Positions 36,271-45,555 of a DNA stretch of 51,392 bases are shown piece by piece. A model generated the notes under the pieces. It made no database searches. It worked only from the letters and a program-made list of their open reading frames with translations, and had not been told where the DNA came from. Numbering within the stretch: position 1 is the stretch's first letter; each line of letters starts with the position of its first letter. A program made the position numbers and the translations under genes. Source of the DNA: Actinomycetota bacterium (GTDB taxonomy: Bacteria; Actinomycetota; Thermoleophilia; Solirubrobacterales; 70-9); contig JAFDWO010000157.1 of NCBI GenBank assembly GCA_018268415.1, forward strand, positions 1-51,392. The letters run 5' to 3'.

Positions 36271-38253
36271 ATGCGCTCGCCACGTCCCTCACTGCCGATC
36301 CTGGTCGGGATCGCCGTCCTCGTGGCGGTGGCCGTCGCCCGCTCGGCCGAGATCCGCGAGCGCGCGATGGCCGAACTGGGGGAGGGGATGCCGCCCCGCG
36401 AGGCGGCGCTCGCGCGCGGCTTCGTCCTCGGGGAAGACGACGGCCTCGACCCGGACACGAAGGAGGACTTCGTCCGGGCCGGACTCAGCCACCTGACCGC
36501 CGTGAGCGGCGAGAACGTCACCCTCCTCGCCCTGCTCGCGATGCCGGTCCTCGCCGCCTTCGGGATCCCGCTGCGGGAGCGCCTTGTCTGGGTTGTCGGC
36601 CTGATCGCGGTCTACGTCCCGCTGGCCGGGTCCGGCCCCTCGATCCAGCGCGCCGGTGTGATGGGTGCCGCCGGGCTCCTGGCGACGCTGGCGGGACGCC
36701 GGGCGTCCCGTCTCTACGCCATCGGCCTGGCGCTGGTGGTGACGCTGGCGGTCGATCCCGGCGTCGCGGGCGACGTCGGTTGGCAACTGAGCTTTGCCGC
36801 CGTCCTCGGCATCCTCCTGCTCGCGGCCCCGATCAGGAACGGACTGATCGGTCGTCTCGGTCCCGGTCATTGGCGCCGCGCCCTGGCCGATGGCGTCGCC
36901 GTCACGGTCGCCGCCACCATCGCCACCGCTCCGCTGATCGCGTTCGTCTTCGAAGAAATTTCCCTGACCGGCCTGGCTGCCAACGTGCTGGCCCTGCCGG
37001 CGGTGGCGCCCGCGATGTGGCTCGGCATGGTCTCCGCGGCCCTCGCCCAGATCCCCGGCATCCCGCCGGCCCCGTTGAACGGCCTCGATGCCCTCCTCCT
37101 CGCCTACATCGCCCAGGTCGCGGCCTGGTGCGGCCGACCGAGCTGGGCGGTGCTCCACGTCCACATCGACCTCGTCACGATGCTCGCGACCTACGCGACG
37201 ATCGCCGGGGGGATCGTCGCCGCGGCTCGCCTCTCCCGGGCCCGCCGCCTGTCCGCCGCCCGCGCCTCCGGCGCCCCGACCGGCGCCCCGGCCGCTGCGG
37301 TCGATCTAACCGGCGCCCCGACCGGCACCCCGGCCGCTGCGGTCGATCTAACCGGCGCTATGGGTGGGATAGGACGACCACGGCCCGGCAAGGGTGGGAA
37401 AGGACGACCGCGCTCCGGGCGGTGGCGAGGTCTCGTTGCGCTCGCGGCTCTCGCCGCCGCCGCGGTGATCGGCGTTGTCTTCTGGCCCGGTGGATCCGAC
37501 GCTCCGGTCGGTCCGCCGCCTGGGTTGCGGATCGACGTCCTCGACGTCGGCCAGGGCGACGCGATCCTCCTGCGCCCGCGCGGTGCGCCCGCGGTCCTCG
37601 TCGACGGCGGCCCTCCTGGCGGCGGGCTCGTCGCCAAGCTTCGCGAAGAGGGAGTCTCCCGGCTCGGGGCCGCGATCGTCACCCACGATCAATCCGACCA
37701 CGCGGCCGGAATCGCGGACGCGCTGGGACGCCTGCCGATCTCCCGGCTCGTCTACGGCCGCCTCCATCGCCGGCTGGCCGCCGCCGCGCGCGCCTCCGGC
37801 GTCCGCCCCGAGCGGGTCGCGGCGGGAAAGACGTTGCGCTCGGGCTCGCTCGCCCTGGAAGTGCTCTGGCCTCCGGCCGTCCTGCTCGCCGAACGGGCTT
37901 CCGGCACCGACCCGAACGCGCTGGCCCTCGTGCTCCGCGCGCGCTGGCACCGCTTCACGATGCTCCTCACCGCCGATGCCGAGGCCGAGGCGACGCCGCT
38001 CGACCCCGGTTCGATCGACGTGCTCAAGGTCGCCCATCACGGCTCCGACGACTCCGGGCTCGGACCGCTGCTCGATCGCATCCGCCCGCGCCTCGCGGTG
38101 ATCTCGGTCGGCGCCGACAACCCGTACGGCCACCCGACCCTTGGCACGCTCGCGACCCTCGCCGCGCACCACGTGCCTACCCTTCGCACCGATCTCGACG
38201 GCACCGTCGAGATCGACGTGACCCGCCAGGGCTTCTCCGTAGACTCGAACTGA
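36271..38253 (+). CDS. comEC: DNA uptake channel ComEC/Rec2
   Basis: A 660-residue channel protein. The N-terminal DUF4131 portion is short. The competence domain follows (about 60-330, GLSHLTAVSGENVTLLALLA and VGWQLSFAAVLGILLLAAPI) with multiple helices. After a linker, a metallo-beta-lactamase-like domain (about 420-655) carries LDVGQGDAILL, VDGGPPGGG, THDQSDHAAG in place of the usual HxHxDH, and VAHHGSDDSG. It would carry single-stranded DNA inward. The linker (about 333-372) contains a duplicated 14-residue unit and a copy of the region B palindrome, in frame. It ends in a 1-bp overlap with holA (TGATG). Confidence 0.94.
   Translation: MRSPRPSLPILVGIAVLVAVAVARSAEIRERAMAELGEGMPPREAALARGFVLGEDDGLDPDTKEDFVRAGLSHLTAVSGENVTLLALLAMPVLAAFGIPLRERLVWVVGLIAVYVPLAGSGPSIQRAGVMGAAGLLATLAGRRASRLYAIGLALVVTLAVDPGVAGDVGWQLSFAAVLGILLLAAPIRNGLIGRLGPGHWRRALADGVAVTVAATIATAPLIAFVFEEISLTGLAANVLALPAVAPAMWLGMVSAALAQIPGIPPAPLNGLDALLLAYIAQVAAWCGRPSWAVLHVHIDLVTMLATYATIAGGIVAAARLSRARRLSAARASGAPTGAPAAAVDLTGAPTGTPAAAVDLTGAMGGIGRPRPGKGGKGRPRSGRWRGLVALAALAAAAVIGVVFWPGGSDAPVGPPPGLRIDVLDVGQGDAILLRPRGAPAVLVDGGPPGGGLVAKLREEGVSRLGAAIVTHDQSDHAAGIADALGRLPISRLVYGRLHRRLAAAARASGVRPERVAAGKTLRSGSLALEVLWPPAVLLAERASGTDPNALALVLRARWHRFTMLLTADAEAEATPLDPGSIDVLKVAHHGSDDSGLGPLLDRIRPRLAVISVGADNPYGHPTLGTLATLAAHHVPTLRTDLDGTVEIDVTRQGFSVDSN
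37270..37383 (+). repeat. 42-bp duplication and palindrome relative inside comEC
   Basis: Two 42-bp units, 37270-37311 and 37312-37353, differ at one base and encode GAPTGAPAAAVDLT and GAPTGTPAAAVDLT. The second unit runs into 37337-37383, which matches the reverse complement of the region B hairpin (27456-27510) at most positions (shared core CTAACCGGCGCTAT). Within comEC the arms have drifted and pair only partly. A further GGTGGGAAAGGACGACCGCG copy lies at about 37393-37412. Confidence 0.8.
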
Positions 38254-39233
38254 TGCCCGACGAGATGCGCCCGCTCTACCTGATCTCCGGCACCGACGGG
38301 GCGAAAATCGAGGCGACGCGCCAGCGGTTGCGCGCCCGCGCCGAACGGGAGGGAGGAGACGGGGCGCTCGAGGTCTTCGAGCCGAGCGAGGGCCGCGGCG
38401 CTCCCGACCACGAGGCGCTCCTGGCGGCGATCCCGGCGATGTCGTTGATGGGCACGCGCCGCTATCTGCTCGCCGACAGCGTCGAGAAATGGCGCGACAA
38501 ACAGCAGGCGGCAGTGGCGGAGGCGATTGGCGGGGCGCTGCCTCCCGACCTCACCCTGGTCCTCATCGCCCGCGCCAAGGCGCCGGCCAAGCTGCTGAAA
38601 GCCGTCAAGGCAGCCAAGGGCGAGATCCACAACTTCGAGGCGCCGAAAGCCCGTGACATGCCGCGCGCCCTGGTCGCGGACGCCCAGCGGATCGGCTTCA
38701 AGCTCGATCCGGCCGCTGCACGCCTCCTGGTCGAACGCATGGGCCCCGAGCCGCTCCGCCTCCGCAACGAGCTCGAGCGCCTGGCGCTTTGGGCCGGCGA
38801 CGCGGGCCAGGTCACGGCCGCGGACCTCGAGGAGATGATTGCCGACACGTCCGAAGCCGCGGTCTGGACCCTCTCCGACGCGGTCATCGAGGGCGACGCG
38901 CGCACCGCGCTGCGGGTCGGTGAGCAGCTGATCGAGCAGGGCGAGAACGTCACCGGCCTGATCTACGGGCTCGCGTCCCGCCTCCGTGCCGCCTGCGCGG
39001 CCGCCGCGATGCTGGAGGAGGGGATGGCACCGCGTGAGGTCGAGTCGCAGCTCAAGATGCACCCTTATGCCGCCAAGCAGTTGGTCGCCCGCCTGCGCGA
39101 TGCCGACCTCACCAACCTTCGCCTCGCGACCGAGACGCTCGCCCAGCTCGAGCGCTGGTGCCGCGGCGATGCCGATTACGGCGATGAGCTCGCGTTTACC
39201 CTGGCGTTGCGCGGGATGACCGCGGCCAAGTAG
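38253..39233 (+). CDS. holA: DNA polymerase III subunit delta
   Basis: Clamp-loader delta subunit, 326 residues, which opens the sliding clamp. It shows the weakly conserved HolA pattern: N-terminal RPLYLISGTDGAKIEATRQR, the central MSLMGTRRYLLADSVEKW, VLIARAKAPAKLLKAVKAAK, a lid-type helical region with ADTSEAAVWTLSDAVIEGD, and C-terminal HPYAAKQLVARLRDADLTNL. ATG 38253 overlaps comEC by one base. The comEA-comEC-holA-rpsT order is common in Gram-positives. Confidence 0.93.
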   Translation: MPDEMRPLYLISGTDGAKIEATRQRLRARAEREGGDGALEVFEPSEGRGAPDHEALLAAIPAMSLMGTRRYLLADSVEKWRDKQQAAVAEAIGGALPPDLTLVLIARAKAPAKLLKAVKAAKGEIHNFEAPKARDMPRALVADAQRIGFKLDPAAARLLVERMGPEPLRLRNELERLALWAGDAGQVTAADLEEMIADTSEAAVWTLSDAVIEGDARTALRVGEQLIEQGENVTGLIYGLASRLRAACAAAAMLEEGMAPREVESQLKMHPYAAKQLVARLRDADLTNLRLATETLAQLERWCRGDADYGDELAFTLALRGMTAAK

Positions 39234-39326
39234 CCGAGCGAGAGCCGCGCAGCGCAAGGAAGCGTGAGGTAGCGCGCTCGGCAGGTGACCGAACCGGGAC
39301 GCCGGGGGGCGATGGTTTGCAGCGGG

Positions 39327-39614
39327 CTACTTCGCGGCGGCACCGGCGCCGGCACCGGCGGAAGCAGCGATCCTTGCCGCTTTCGCCTTCTTGCGCGCAC
39401 CGGTGTTCTTGTGCAAGGCGCCCTTCTGGACGGCCTTGTCGATCTTCGAGGTCAGCTCGCGCTGCTCTTTCTCGATCGCACTCGAGTCGCCCGACTCGAC
39501 CGCCGTCTCCAGGCGCCGGAAGTAGGTCTTCACGGTGCTGGTCAGCAGTCGGTTCTCGGTGCGCTCGCGCTCGCTGCGAAGTATCCGCTTTTTCTGTGAG
39601 GCTATGTTGGCCAT
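39327..39614 (-). CDS. rpsT: 30S ribosomal protein S20
   Basis: A 95-residue S20 starting at ATG 39614 (MANIASQKKRILRSE), the family N-terminus; longer upstream reading is spurious. Core helices include RLETAVESGDSSAIEKEQRE and KGALHKNTGARKKAKAA. The end is an Ala/Gly tail (AASAGAGAGAAAK). It is transcribed toward holA and away from murJ. The 68-bp gap to murJ (39615-39682) must hold both promoters or leaders. Confidence 0.95.
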   Translation of the reverse strand: MANIASQKKRILRSERERTENRLLTSTVKTYFRRLETAVESGDSSAIEKEQRELTSKIDKAVQKGALHKNTGARKKAKAARIAASAGAGAGAAAK

Positions 39615-39682
39615 GTCGATGTGCCCGACCAAGCTCTTCTCGGCTCCGGGCGGCCGCCGACTATAGCGACTGAGAACGAAGC

Positions 39683-41368
39683 TTGGAGAGATCCGAGGCA
39701 CCCGACACCCCCAACCACGGCACGCGCGCGATCAACGCGGACGTTGCCGTGGGTGAGGCCGAGGCGTTCTACCCGAGCGAGGAATTCGTCCTGCCGACGC
39801 CGCGGACCGGCCAGGGAGGCCGGATCGCCCGGTCGACCGCGTTCTTCTCGGTCGCCACCGCCGCATCGCGCGTCGCCGGCCTCGCCCGCGAAATCGTCGC
39901 CGCCGGCTACTTCGGCGTCAAAGGTCCGGTGTCCGCCTTCACGATCGCCTTCCAGGTTCCGAACCTGGTCCGGGCGCTGTTCGCCGACGCCGCCCTGCAG
40001 CCCGCCTTCGTCCCCGTCTTCACCGACCTGGTCGGTCGCCGTCAGTACCGCGAGGCCTTCCGCCTCGCCTCGACCCTGCTGTTGCTGATCACGATGGTCC
40101 TCGGGGCGCTCACCGCGATCTTCGTGCTCGCCGCGCCGGTGATCATCCCGGTCTTCGCACCGGGCTTCGAAGAATCCCTCGTCGATCTGACGGTCTCCCT
40201 TTCCCGCGTCCTCTTCCCGATCCTGATCCTGCTCGGGATCAGCGGCATCGTGGTCGGGATCCTCAACAGCTACGACCGCTTCGGTGCCTTCGCGATCTCG
40301 CCGTTCTTCTGGAACGTGACGATCATCGTCGTGCTCGTCGTCCTCGAGCCGCTCTTCCACGGCGAAGACAAGATCTACGCCTACGCGATCGGCATCCTGA
40401 TCGGCACCGCGGTGCAGCTGGTGATTCCGGCCTGGGACCTCCGCCACACGCCGTACCGCTTCACCTGGAGCCTCGACTGGCGCCATCCCGGCGTCCGCCG
40501 GGTGCTGCTGCTGATGTTGCCGGTGACGATCAGTCTCGGCCTGATCAACTTCAACGCCCTGATCAACAGCTTCTTCGGCAGCCTCGTCTCGAAGGAAGCG
40601 CCGGCCGCGATCGACAAAGCCTTCCGCCTCTACCAGCTGCCGCAGGGGATCTTCTCGGTGGCGATCGCCACGGTGCTCTTTCCGACCCTCGCCCGCTTCG
40701 CCAACAACAAGGAATTCGTCAACCTGCGGGCGACGTTGGCGAACGGGATGCGCCAGATCCTCTTCGTGCTGGTCCCGGCGGCGGCGACGTTCCTCGCCCT
40801 CTCGGATCCGATCATCCGGCTGGTCTACCAGCGCGGCGAATTCCACGCCAACGAAACCGTGGTCGTCGCCACCGCCCTCTTCTGGTTCGCCTTCTCGCTG
40901 CCCACGAACGGTGTCTACCTCCTTCAGACCCGCACCTTCTTCAGCCTCCAGAAACCGTGGCAGGCGACCGGGCTGGCGGTGATCGACCTGGTCGTCTCGG
41001 CGCTCGCCGCCTGGGCGCTCTACGGGCCGTTCGGGGTGGGCGGGATCGTCGCCGGCACGGGCATCGGCACCAGCGCCGCAGTCTTTGCCCAGGCCTACAT
41101 CCTGCGTCGCGAATTCGGTGGCCTGGAGCTCGGGCGGCTGCTGTCGACGACGATCCGCATCTCGATCGCCTCGCTCGCCCTGGCCGCGGTCAGCTGGGTG
41201 GTCTGGGACCTCCTCGACCAGGCCCTGGGTCGCAGCACGGTGGCGCAGATCGTCTCGCTGGGAACGGGCATGACCGTCGGCGCGATCGTCTACCTGGGCG
41301 TGGCCTGGGTGCTGCGGATCGCCGAGCTCGAGCAGATCCTCCGCCTGCTGCGGCGGCGCGGTGGCTAG
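39683..41368 (+). CDS. murJ: Lipid II flippase MurJ (MviN)
   Basis: A 561-residue MOP-superfamily transporter with about 14 transmembrane helices that flips lipid II to the outer face. After a 45-residue polar N-terminus it begins ARSTAFFSVATAASRVAGLA and contains FQVPNLVRALFADAALQPAF, the MurJ signature region. SFFGSLVSKEAPAAIDKAFR and LPQGIFSVAIATVLFPTLAR follow. TTG 39683 is the start in the only suitable frame. The next gene begins immediately after its stop. Confidence 0.94.
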   Translation: MERSEAPDTPNHGTRAINADVAVGEAEAFYPSEEFVLPTPRTGQGGRIARSTAFFSVATAASRVAGLAREIVAAGYFGVKGPVSAFTIAFQVPNLVRALFADAALQPAFVPVFTDLVGRRQYREAFRLASTLLLLITMVLGALTAIFVLAAPVIIPVFAPGFEESLVDLTVSLSRVLFPILILLGISGIVVGILNSYDRFGAFAISPFFWNVTIIVVLVVLEPLFHGEDKIYAYAIGILIGTAVQLVIPAWDLRHTPYRFTWSLDWRHPGVRRVLLLMLPVTISLGLINFNALINSFFGSLVSKEAPAAIDKAFRLYQLPQGIFSVAIATVLFPTLARFANNKEFVNLRATLANGMRQILFVLVPAAATFLALSDPIIRLVYQRGEFHANETVVVATALFWFAFSLPTNGVYLLQTRTFFSLQKPWQATGLAVIDLVVSALAAWALYGPFGVGGIVAGTGIGTSAAVFAQAYILRREFGGLELGRLLSTTIRISIASLALAAVSWVVWDLLDQALGRSTVAQIVSLGTGMTVGAIVYLGVAWVLRIAELEQILRLLRRRGG

Positions 41369-43588
41369 GTGCTCGGGCCGGGGCGATATCTGCTCGGAGC
41401 GGTCGAGCTGTTGGCGCTCGTCGGCTGCGCCTGGCTGGGCGCGGTGCGGGTGCGGCGGCGGTGGCTGACGGAGGTCGGCGCCGAGGCCGGGTTCCTGGCG
41501 AGCGCCGTGCTGGCCGTGGCGCTGCTGATCTGGGTGGCGGAGGCGCTGGGCACGGTGTCGCTGTTCAAGCCGTTGCCCTACCTGCTGGCGGTGGCGGTGG
41601 TGGGCTTGGTCCTTTGGCGTCTCGTCCCACCCGCGGGTGGCGCGCCGATGGGGGCCCCCCACCGCGCGCAGGCTGCAGAGCAGCCGAGCACAGTGGGGGA
41701 AATCGGCGTGACAGGACCCGCGGCCGCGGCGCCCCCGTCCCTCTGGGCCACGGTCATAGCCCTGGTGATCGCCGGCATCGCGATCGGCCACTTCGTCGGC
41801 GGCGTGAAGCTCCGCCTCGGCACCGGCATGACCGGCTTCGACTCCACCTGGTACCACGGCCCGTTCGCGGCCGGCTTCTATCAGTCCGGCAACACGATCG
41901 ACCTCCATTTCATCGCCCCGCAGTTCCTCGCCTGGTTCTACCCGGCCAACAGCGAAGTCGTCCACGCGATCGGCATGCTCGCCTTTTCCCGGGACCTGCT
42001 CTCGCCGCTGCTCAACCTCGGTTGGTTCGCGGGGTGTCTGCTGGCGTGCTGGTGCATCGGCCGGCCGTTCAAAGTGGCGCCCTGGTCGCTCGCGCTGGGC
42101 GCGCTCGCGCTGAGCGTCCCGGCGCTCGCTGACCAGGCGGGGGAGGCGCGGAACGACATCGTCGGGATCTTCTTCCTGCTCGCGGCGGTGGCTATTGCCC
42201 TGAACGCGGCGGTGGGCTCCGGGGGAATTCGCCGACCTGATCGATCGGCAGCCAGGTCGACGAGTTCCCTCGGGGACGAGGCCGGGGCGGAGGGACTTTC
42301 GACCGGCGCACTGCTATTGGTCGGCCTCGCGATCGGTCTCGCGGCCGGGACGAAGCTCAACTTCCTGTTGCCGGCGGCGGTGTTCGTCCTCGGGCTGACG
42401 GCGCTGGCGCCCGGCGGCGCTCGGTGGCGGACGCTCGCCGCCACGGGTGGGATGGCCCTGGCCGGGGGCGGCTACTGGTACCTGAGGAACCTGGTCCAGA
42501 GCGGGAATCCGCTGCCCTGGATCCATCATCTGGGACCGATCGACCTTCCGGCGCCCGAACAGGCCCTGGGCGGCCGGGAAGCCCACAGCGTGTTCACCTA
42601 CCTCACCGACGGCTCGGTCTGGTCGGAATGGTTCCTCCCGGGCCTCCGCGGCGGCCTCTGGATCATCTGGCCGGCCCTGGGCCTCGCCGCCCTCGCAGGC
42701 CTGCTCCTCGCCCTGCTTCCCCTCTTCCGTCACAAACCCCCAACACCCCCCCGTTCATGGGCCGAAAACTCAAGCCTGGGTGGAGTTTTCGGCCCATCAA
42801 CATCGAGGGTGTTGGGAATTGCCGGCATTGTCGGGCTCGCTGCGGCGGTGTCGTGGTTGGTGTCGCCGACCTCGGCGTCGGGGCCGGACGGGATGCCGCG
42901 GGGGTTCGAATCGGGGCTCCGTTACCTCACCCCGGCGCTCATCCTCGGCCTCGCCCTGCTGCCGGTCGTCCCTCCGCTGCGAGCCTTTGCCGCCCACCTC
43001 GCGTCCCTCGGGCCGAAGCTCGGCGAGCGGCCCCTTCCGCCGCACCGTCTGCGTTCGGGGCCGGATAGCGACCCGAAACGCAGGCGCACTGTGGAAGAAG
43101 ACCGACTTCCGCGGCGGTGGGTGGCGGGGATCGTTACGGGGGCGGTGCTGATCGCCGTGGTCGTCGGCTATCCGGTCGAGCGGCACTACCTGCAGAACCG
43201 CTATCGCGATCCGAGCTTCACGACCCCGGGACTCGACGCCGCCTTCGCCTGGGCCCGGGACATCTCCGGCGCCCGCATCGCGACGACGGGCACGCGGCAG
43301 TACCCCCTGTTCGGGACCGACCTGTCGAACCGGGTCGCCTACCTCGGGATCGATCGCCCGCATGGGGGCTTCGAGGAGGCGCCCAGCTGTCGTCGATTCC
43401 GGCGGCTGATCAACGAAGGCGACTACCAGTACGTCGTCGCGACGAGGGACCGGATCGAACCGGGGAAGCCGCCCTACCCTCCGCAGGCAGCCTGGACCGC
43501 CGGCCCGAATGCCGAAGTGATCCTGAAGAAGAAGCCGACGGTCGTTTTCCGCATCAAGGGGGAACTTGACCCAAAGACCTGCCCATGA
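41369..43588 (+). CDS. Polytopic membrane protein, probable GT-C-type glycosyltransferase
   Basis: A 739-residue protein with about 12 hydrophobic helices. FDSTWYHGPFAAGFYQSGN resembles the first luminal loop of GT-C enzymes, with an acidic residue near the start. GEARNDIVGIFFLLAAVAIA and GTKLNFLLPAAVFVLGL are typical of Mannosyltransferase/PMT-like actinobacterial families. The C-terminal 180 residues form a soluble domain. It would use a polyprenyl-phosphate sugar for wall or lipid glycosylation; substrate unknown. Four long DNA palindromes lie in its extramembrane loops, all read in frame. Start GTG 41369 directly abuts the murJ stop. Confidence 0.72.
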   Translation: MLGPGRYLLGAVELLALVGCAWLGAVRVRRRWLTEVGAEAGFLASAVLAVALLIWVAEALGTVSLFKPLPYLLAVAVVGLVLWRLVPPAGGAPMGAPHRAQAAEQPSTVGEIGVTGPAAAAPPSLWATVIALVIAGIAIGHFVGGVKLRLGTGMTGFDSTWYHGPFAAGFYQSGNTIDLHFIAPQFLAWFYPANSEVVHAIGMLAFSRDLLSPLLNLGWFAGCLLACWCIGRPFKVAPWSLALGALALSVPALADQAGEARNDIVGIFFLLAAVAIALNAAVGSGGIRRPDRSAARSTSSLGDEAGAEGLSTGALLLVGLAIGLAAGTKLNFLLPAAVFVLGLTALAPGGARWRTLAATGGMALAGGGYWYLRNLVQSGNPLPWIHHLGPIDLPAPEQALGGREAHSVFTYLTDGSVWSEWFLPGLRGGLWIIWPALGLAALAGLLLALLPLFRHKPPTPPRSWAENSSLGGVFGPSTSRVLGIAGIVGLAAAVSWLVSPTSASGPDGMPRGFESGLRYLTPALILGLALLPVVPPLRAFAAHLASLGPKLGERPLPPHRLRSGPDSDPKRRRTVEEDRLPRRWVAGIVTGAVLIAVVVGYPVERHYLQNRYRDPSFTTPGLDAAFAWARDISGARIATTGTRQYPLFGTDLSNRVAYLGIDRPHGGFEEAPSCRRFRRLINEGDYQYVVATRDRIEPGKPPYPPQAAWTAGPNAEVILKKKPTVVFRIKGELDPKTCP
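41643..41708 (+). repeat. Nested palindrome 1 inside the GT-C-like gene
   Basis: Three nested arm pairs: CGCCGAT/ATCGGCG (41643-41649, 41702-41708), CCCCCAC/GTGGGGG (41656-41662, 41693-41699) and GGCTG/CAGCC (41671-41675, 41681-41685). It encodes a Gly/Ala/Pro-rich linker at about residues 92-113. Confidence 0.6.
42223..42269 (+). repeat. Palindrome 2 inside the GT-C-like gene
   Basis: Arms 42223-42239 and 42253-42269 are 17 bp with two mismatches that would be G-U pairs in RNA; the loop is 13 nt. It encodes a polar loop at about residues 286-300. Confidence 0.65.
42738..42816 (+). repeat. Palindrome 3 inside the GT-C-like gene
   Basis: An inner perfect 15-bp stem (42757-42771 and 42783-42797, 11-nt loop AAGCCTGGGTG) and an outer 10-bp stem (42738-42747 and 42807-42816). 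It encodes a polar linker at about residues 457-483. Confidence 0.8.
43049..43083 (+). repeat. Palindrome 4 inside the GT-C-like gene
   Basis: CTGCGTTCGGG (43049-43059) pairs with CCCGAAACGCAG (43072-43083) with one bulged base, around a 12-nt loop. It encodes the Arg-rich segment near residue 565. Confidence 0.6.
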
Positions 43589-43718
43589 GGGGGGAGAGGT
43601 CGGTGTTCTCGGGGCTTAGGGGTCTGCGGCCGGCCTAGTGGTCGGTGCTCGGGAGGGCGGTGCCGACATCGCCCTCGGGGCGCCCGCGGGCGGGCGTGTT
43701 CATACTCGTGGCTCGCGC

Positions 43719-45509
43719 ATGGACAAGATTCGCAACTTCTCGATCATCGCCCACATCGACCACGGCAAGTCGACGCTCGCCGACCGCATCCTCGAGCTCA
43801 CCGGCGCCGTGGATCCGAAAAAAATGCAGGCACAGCTGCTCGACTCGATGGACCTCGAGCGGGAGCGGGGGATCACGATCAAGGCTCAGGCCGTGCGGGT
43901 GGATTACGCCGCCGCCGACGGGGAGACCTACAACCTGCACCTGATCGACACGCCCGGGCACGTCGACTTCTCCTACGAGGTGTCGCGGAGCCTCGCCGCC
44001 TGCGAGGGCGCGCTGCTGGTGGTCGACGCCGCGCAGGGCGTCGAGGCGCAGACCGTCGCCAACACCTATCTGGCGATCGAGAACGGGCTCGAGCTGATTC
44101 CGGTGATCAACAAGGTCGACCTTCCCGGCGCCGAGCCGGAGCGGGTCGCCCAGGAGATCGCCGACCTGCTCGGCACCGATCCCGAGGACGCGCTCTGGAT
44201 TTCGGCCAAGACCGGCAAGGGCGTCCCCGAGGTGCTGGAGGCGATCGTCGCGCGCATCCCGCCGCCGGAGGGCAAGGTCGACGCCCCCGCCCGGGCGCTC
44301 ATCTTCGACTCCGAGTTCGACCAGTACCGCGGCGTGATCGCCTACGTGCGGATGGTTGACGGCCGCTTCCGCAAGGACGAGCGGATCCTCGCGATGCAGA
44401 CGCAGAACCGTGCCGAGATCGATGACCTCGGCTTCTTCCGCCCCGCGATGACGGCGGTGAAGGAGATGGCGGCGGGGGATGTCGGCTATCTGATCACCGG
44501 CATCAAGGACGTGACGAAACTGCGCGTCGGCGACACGCTGACCGGCGAGGCGAGCCCGGCGAGCGAGGCGCTCGAGGGATACCGCGAGGTCCGCCCGATG
44601 GTCTTCTGCGGGCTCTTTCCGATCGACACGGACCGCTTCGAAGACCTCCGTGACGCTCTGGAGAAGCTGTCGCTGAACGACGCCGCGCTCTCCTGGGAGC
44701 CGGAGACCTCCGAGGCCCTGGGCTTCGGCTTCCGGGTCGGCTTCCTCGGCCTCCTCCACATGGAGATCGTGCGCGAGCGCCTGGAGCGCGAGTACGACCT
44801 CGACCTGCTGGCGACGACGCCGAACGTGCGGTACGTCGTCCATCTCACCGACGGCAACGAACGGGAGGTCCACAGCCCGACCGACCTGCCTGACCCGGCG
44901 CGAATCGACACGATCGAAGAGCCCTACATCCGCGCCACGATCATCTGCCCGAAAGAGCAGGTGGGGCCGGTGATGGAGCTCTGCCAGACCCGCCGCGGCA
45001 CCCACGTCGACATGACCTACCTGAGCCCGCAGCGGGTCCAGGTCCGTTATGACATGCCCCTCGGCGAGATCGTCCTCGACTTCTTCGACCTGCTGAAGAG
45101 CAGCACCCGCGGTTACGCCTCGCTCGACTACGAACCGATCGGCAACCGGCCCTCCGACCTGGTCAAGGTCGACATCCTGCTCGCCGGCGACAAGGTCGAC
45201 GCGCTCTCGATCATCGTCCACCGCGATTTCGCCTACGACCAGGGGAAGAAGCTGGTCGGGCGGTTGCGCAAGACGATCCCGCGCCAGCTTTTCGACGTGC
45301 CGGTGCAGGCGGCGATCGGGTCCAACATCCTCGCCCGCGAGACCGTCAAGGCGCTCCGCAAGGACGTCACCGCGAAGCTCTACGGCGGCGACGTCACCCG
45401 CAAGAACAAGCTGCTGAAGAAGCAGAAAGCGGGCAAGAAACGGATGAAGGCCGTGGGCCGGGTGGAAGTGCCGCAGGAGGCGTTCCTCGCGGTGCTCGAG
45501 ATCGACTGA
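43719..45509 (+). CDS. lepA: Elongation factor 4 (LepA)
   Basis: A 596-residue translational GTPase thought to back-translocate or remodel ribosomes. ATG 43719 gives the family start [18 protein letters not shown] (G1); G2/G3 are [10 protein letters not shown] and [12 protein letters not shown], and G4 is NKVDLP. The LepA-specific C-terminal domain ends with [20 protein letters not shown] and [13 protein letters not shown]. The leader (43589-43718) holds a 7-bp hairpin (GAGGGCG/CGCCCTC, 43653-43676). Confidence 0.97.
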   Translation: MDKIRNFSIIAHIDHGKSTLADRILELTGAVDPKKMQAQLLDSMDLERERGITIKAQAVRVDYAAADGETYNLHLIDTPGHVDFSYEVSRSLAACEGALLVVDAAQGVEAQTVANTYLAIENGLELIPVINKVDLPGAEPERVAQEIADLLGTDPEDALWISAKTGKGVPEVLEAIVARIPPPEGKVDAPARALIFDSEFDQYRGVIAYVRMVDGRFRKDERILAMQTQNRAEIDDLGFFRPAMTAVKEMAAGDVGYLITGIKDVTKLRVGDTLTGEASPASEALEGYREVRPMVFCGLFPIDTDRFEDLRDALEKLSLNDAALSWEPETSEALGFGFRVGFLGLLHMEIVRERLEREYDLDLLATTPNVRYVVHLTDGNEREVHSPTDLPDPARIDTIEEPYIRATIICPKEQVGPVMELCQTRRGTHVDMTYLSPQRVQVRYDMPLGEIVLDFFDLLKSSTRGYASLDYEPIGNRPSDLVKVDILLAGDKVDALSIIVHRDFAYDQGKKLVGRLRKTIPRQLFDVPVQAAIGSNILARETVKALRKDVTAKLYGGDVTRKNKLLKKQKAGKKRMKAVGRVEVPQEAFLAVLEID

Positions 45510-45555
45510 GCCGGCCGGCCGGCAAGTCGCCGTCCCGACCGGTAGGTTGCCCGCC

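Noticed and set aside
35595..38252. A long plus-strand frame running through comEA and comEC into holA
   Set aside because: Only the holA part (from 38253) is real. The rest is an Arg-rich shadow of comEA and comEC.
43638..43718. Upstream start for lepA
   Set aside because: It would add 27 Gly/Arg-rich residues before the conserved [10 protein letters not shown] start at 43719.
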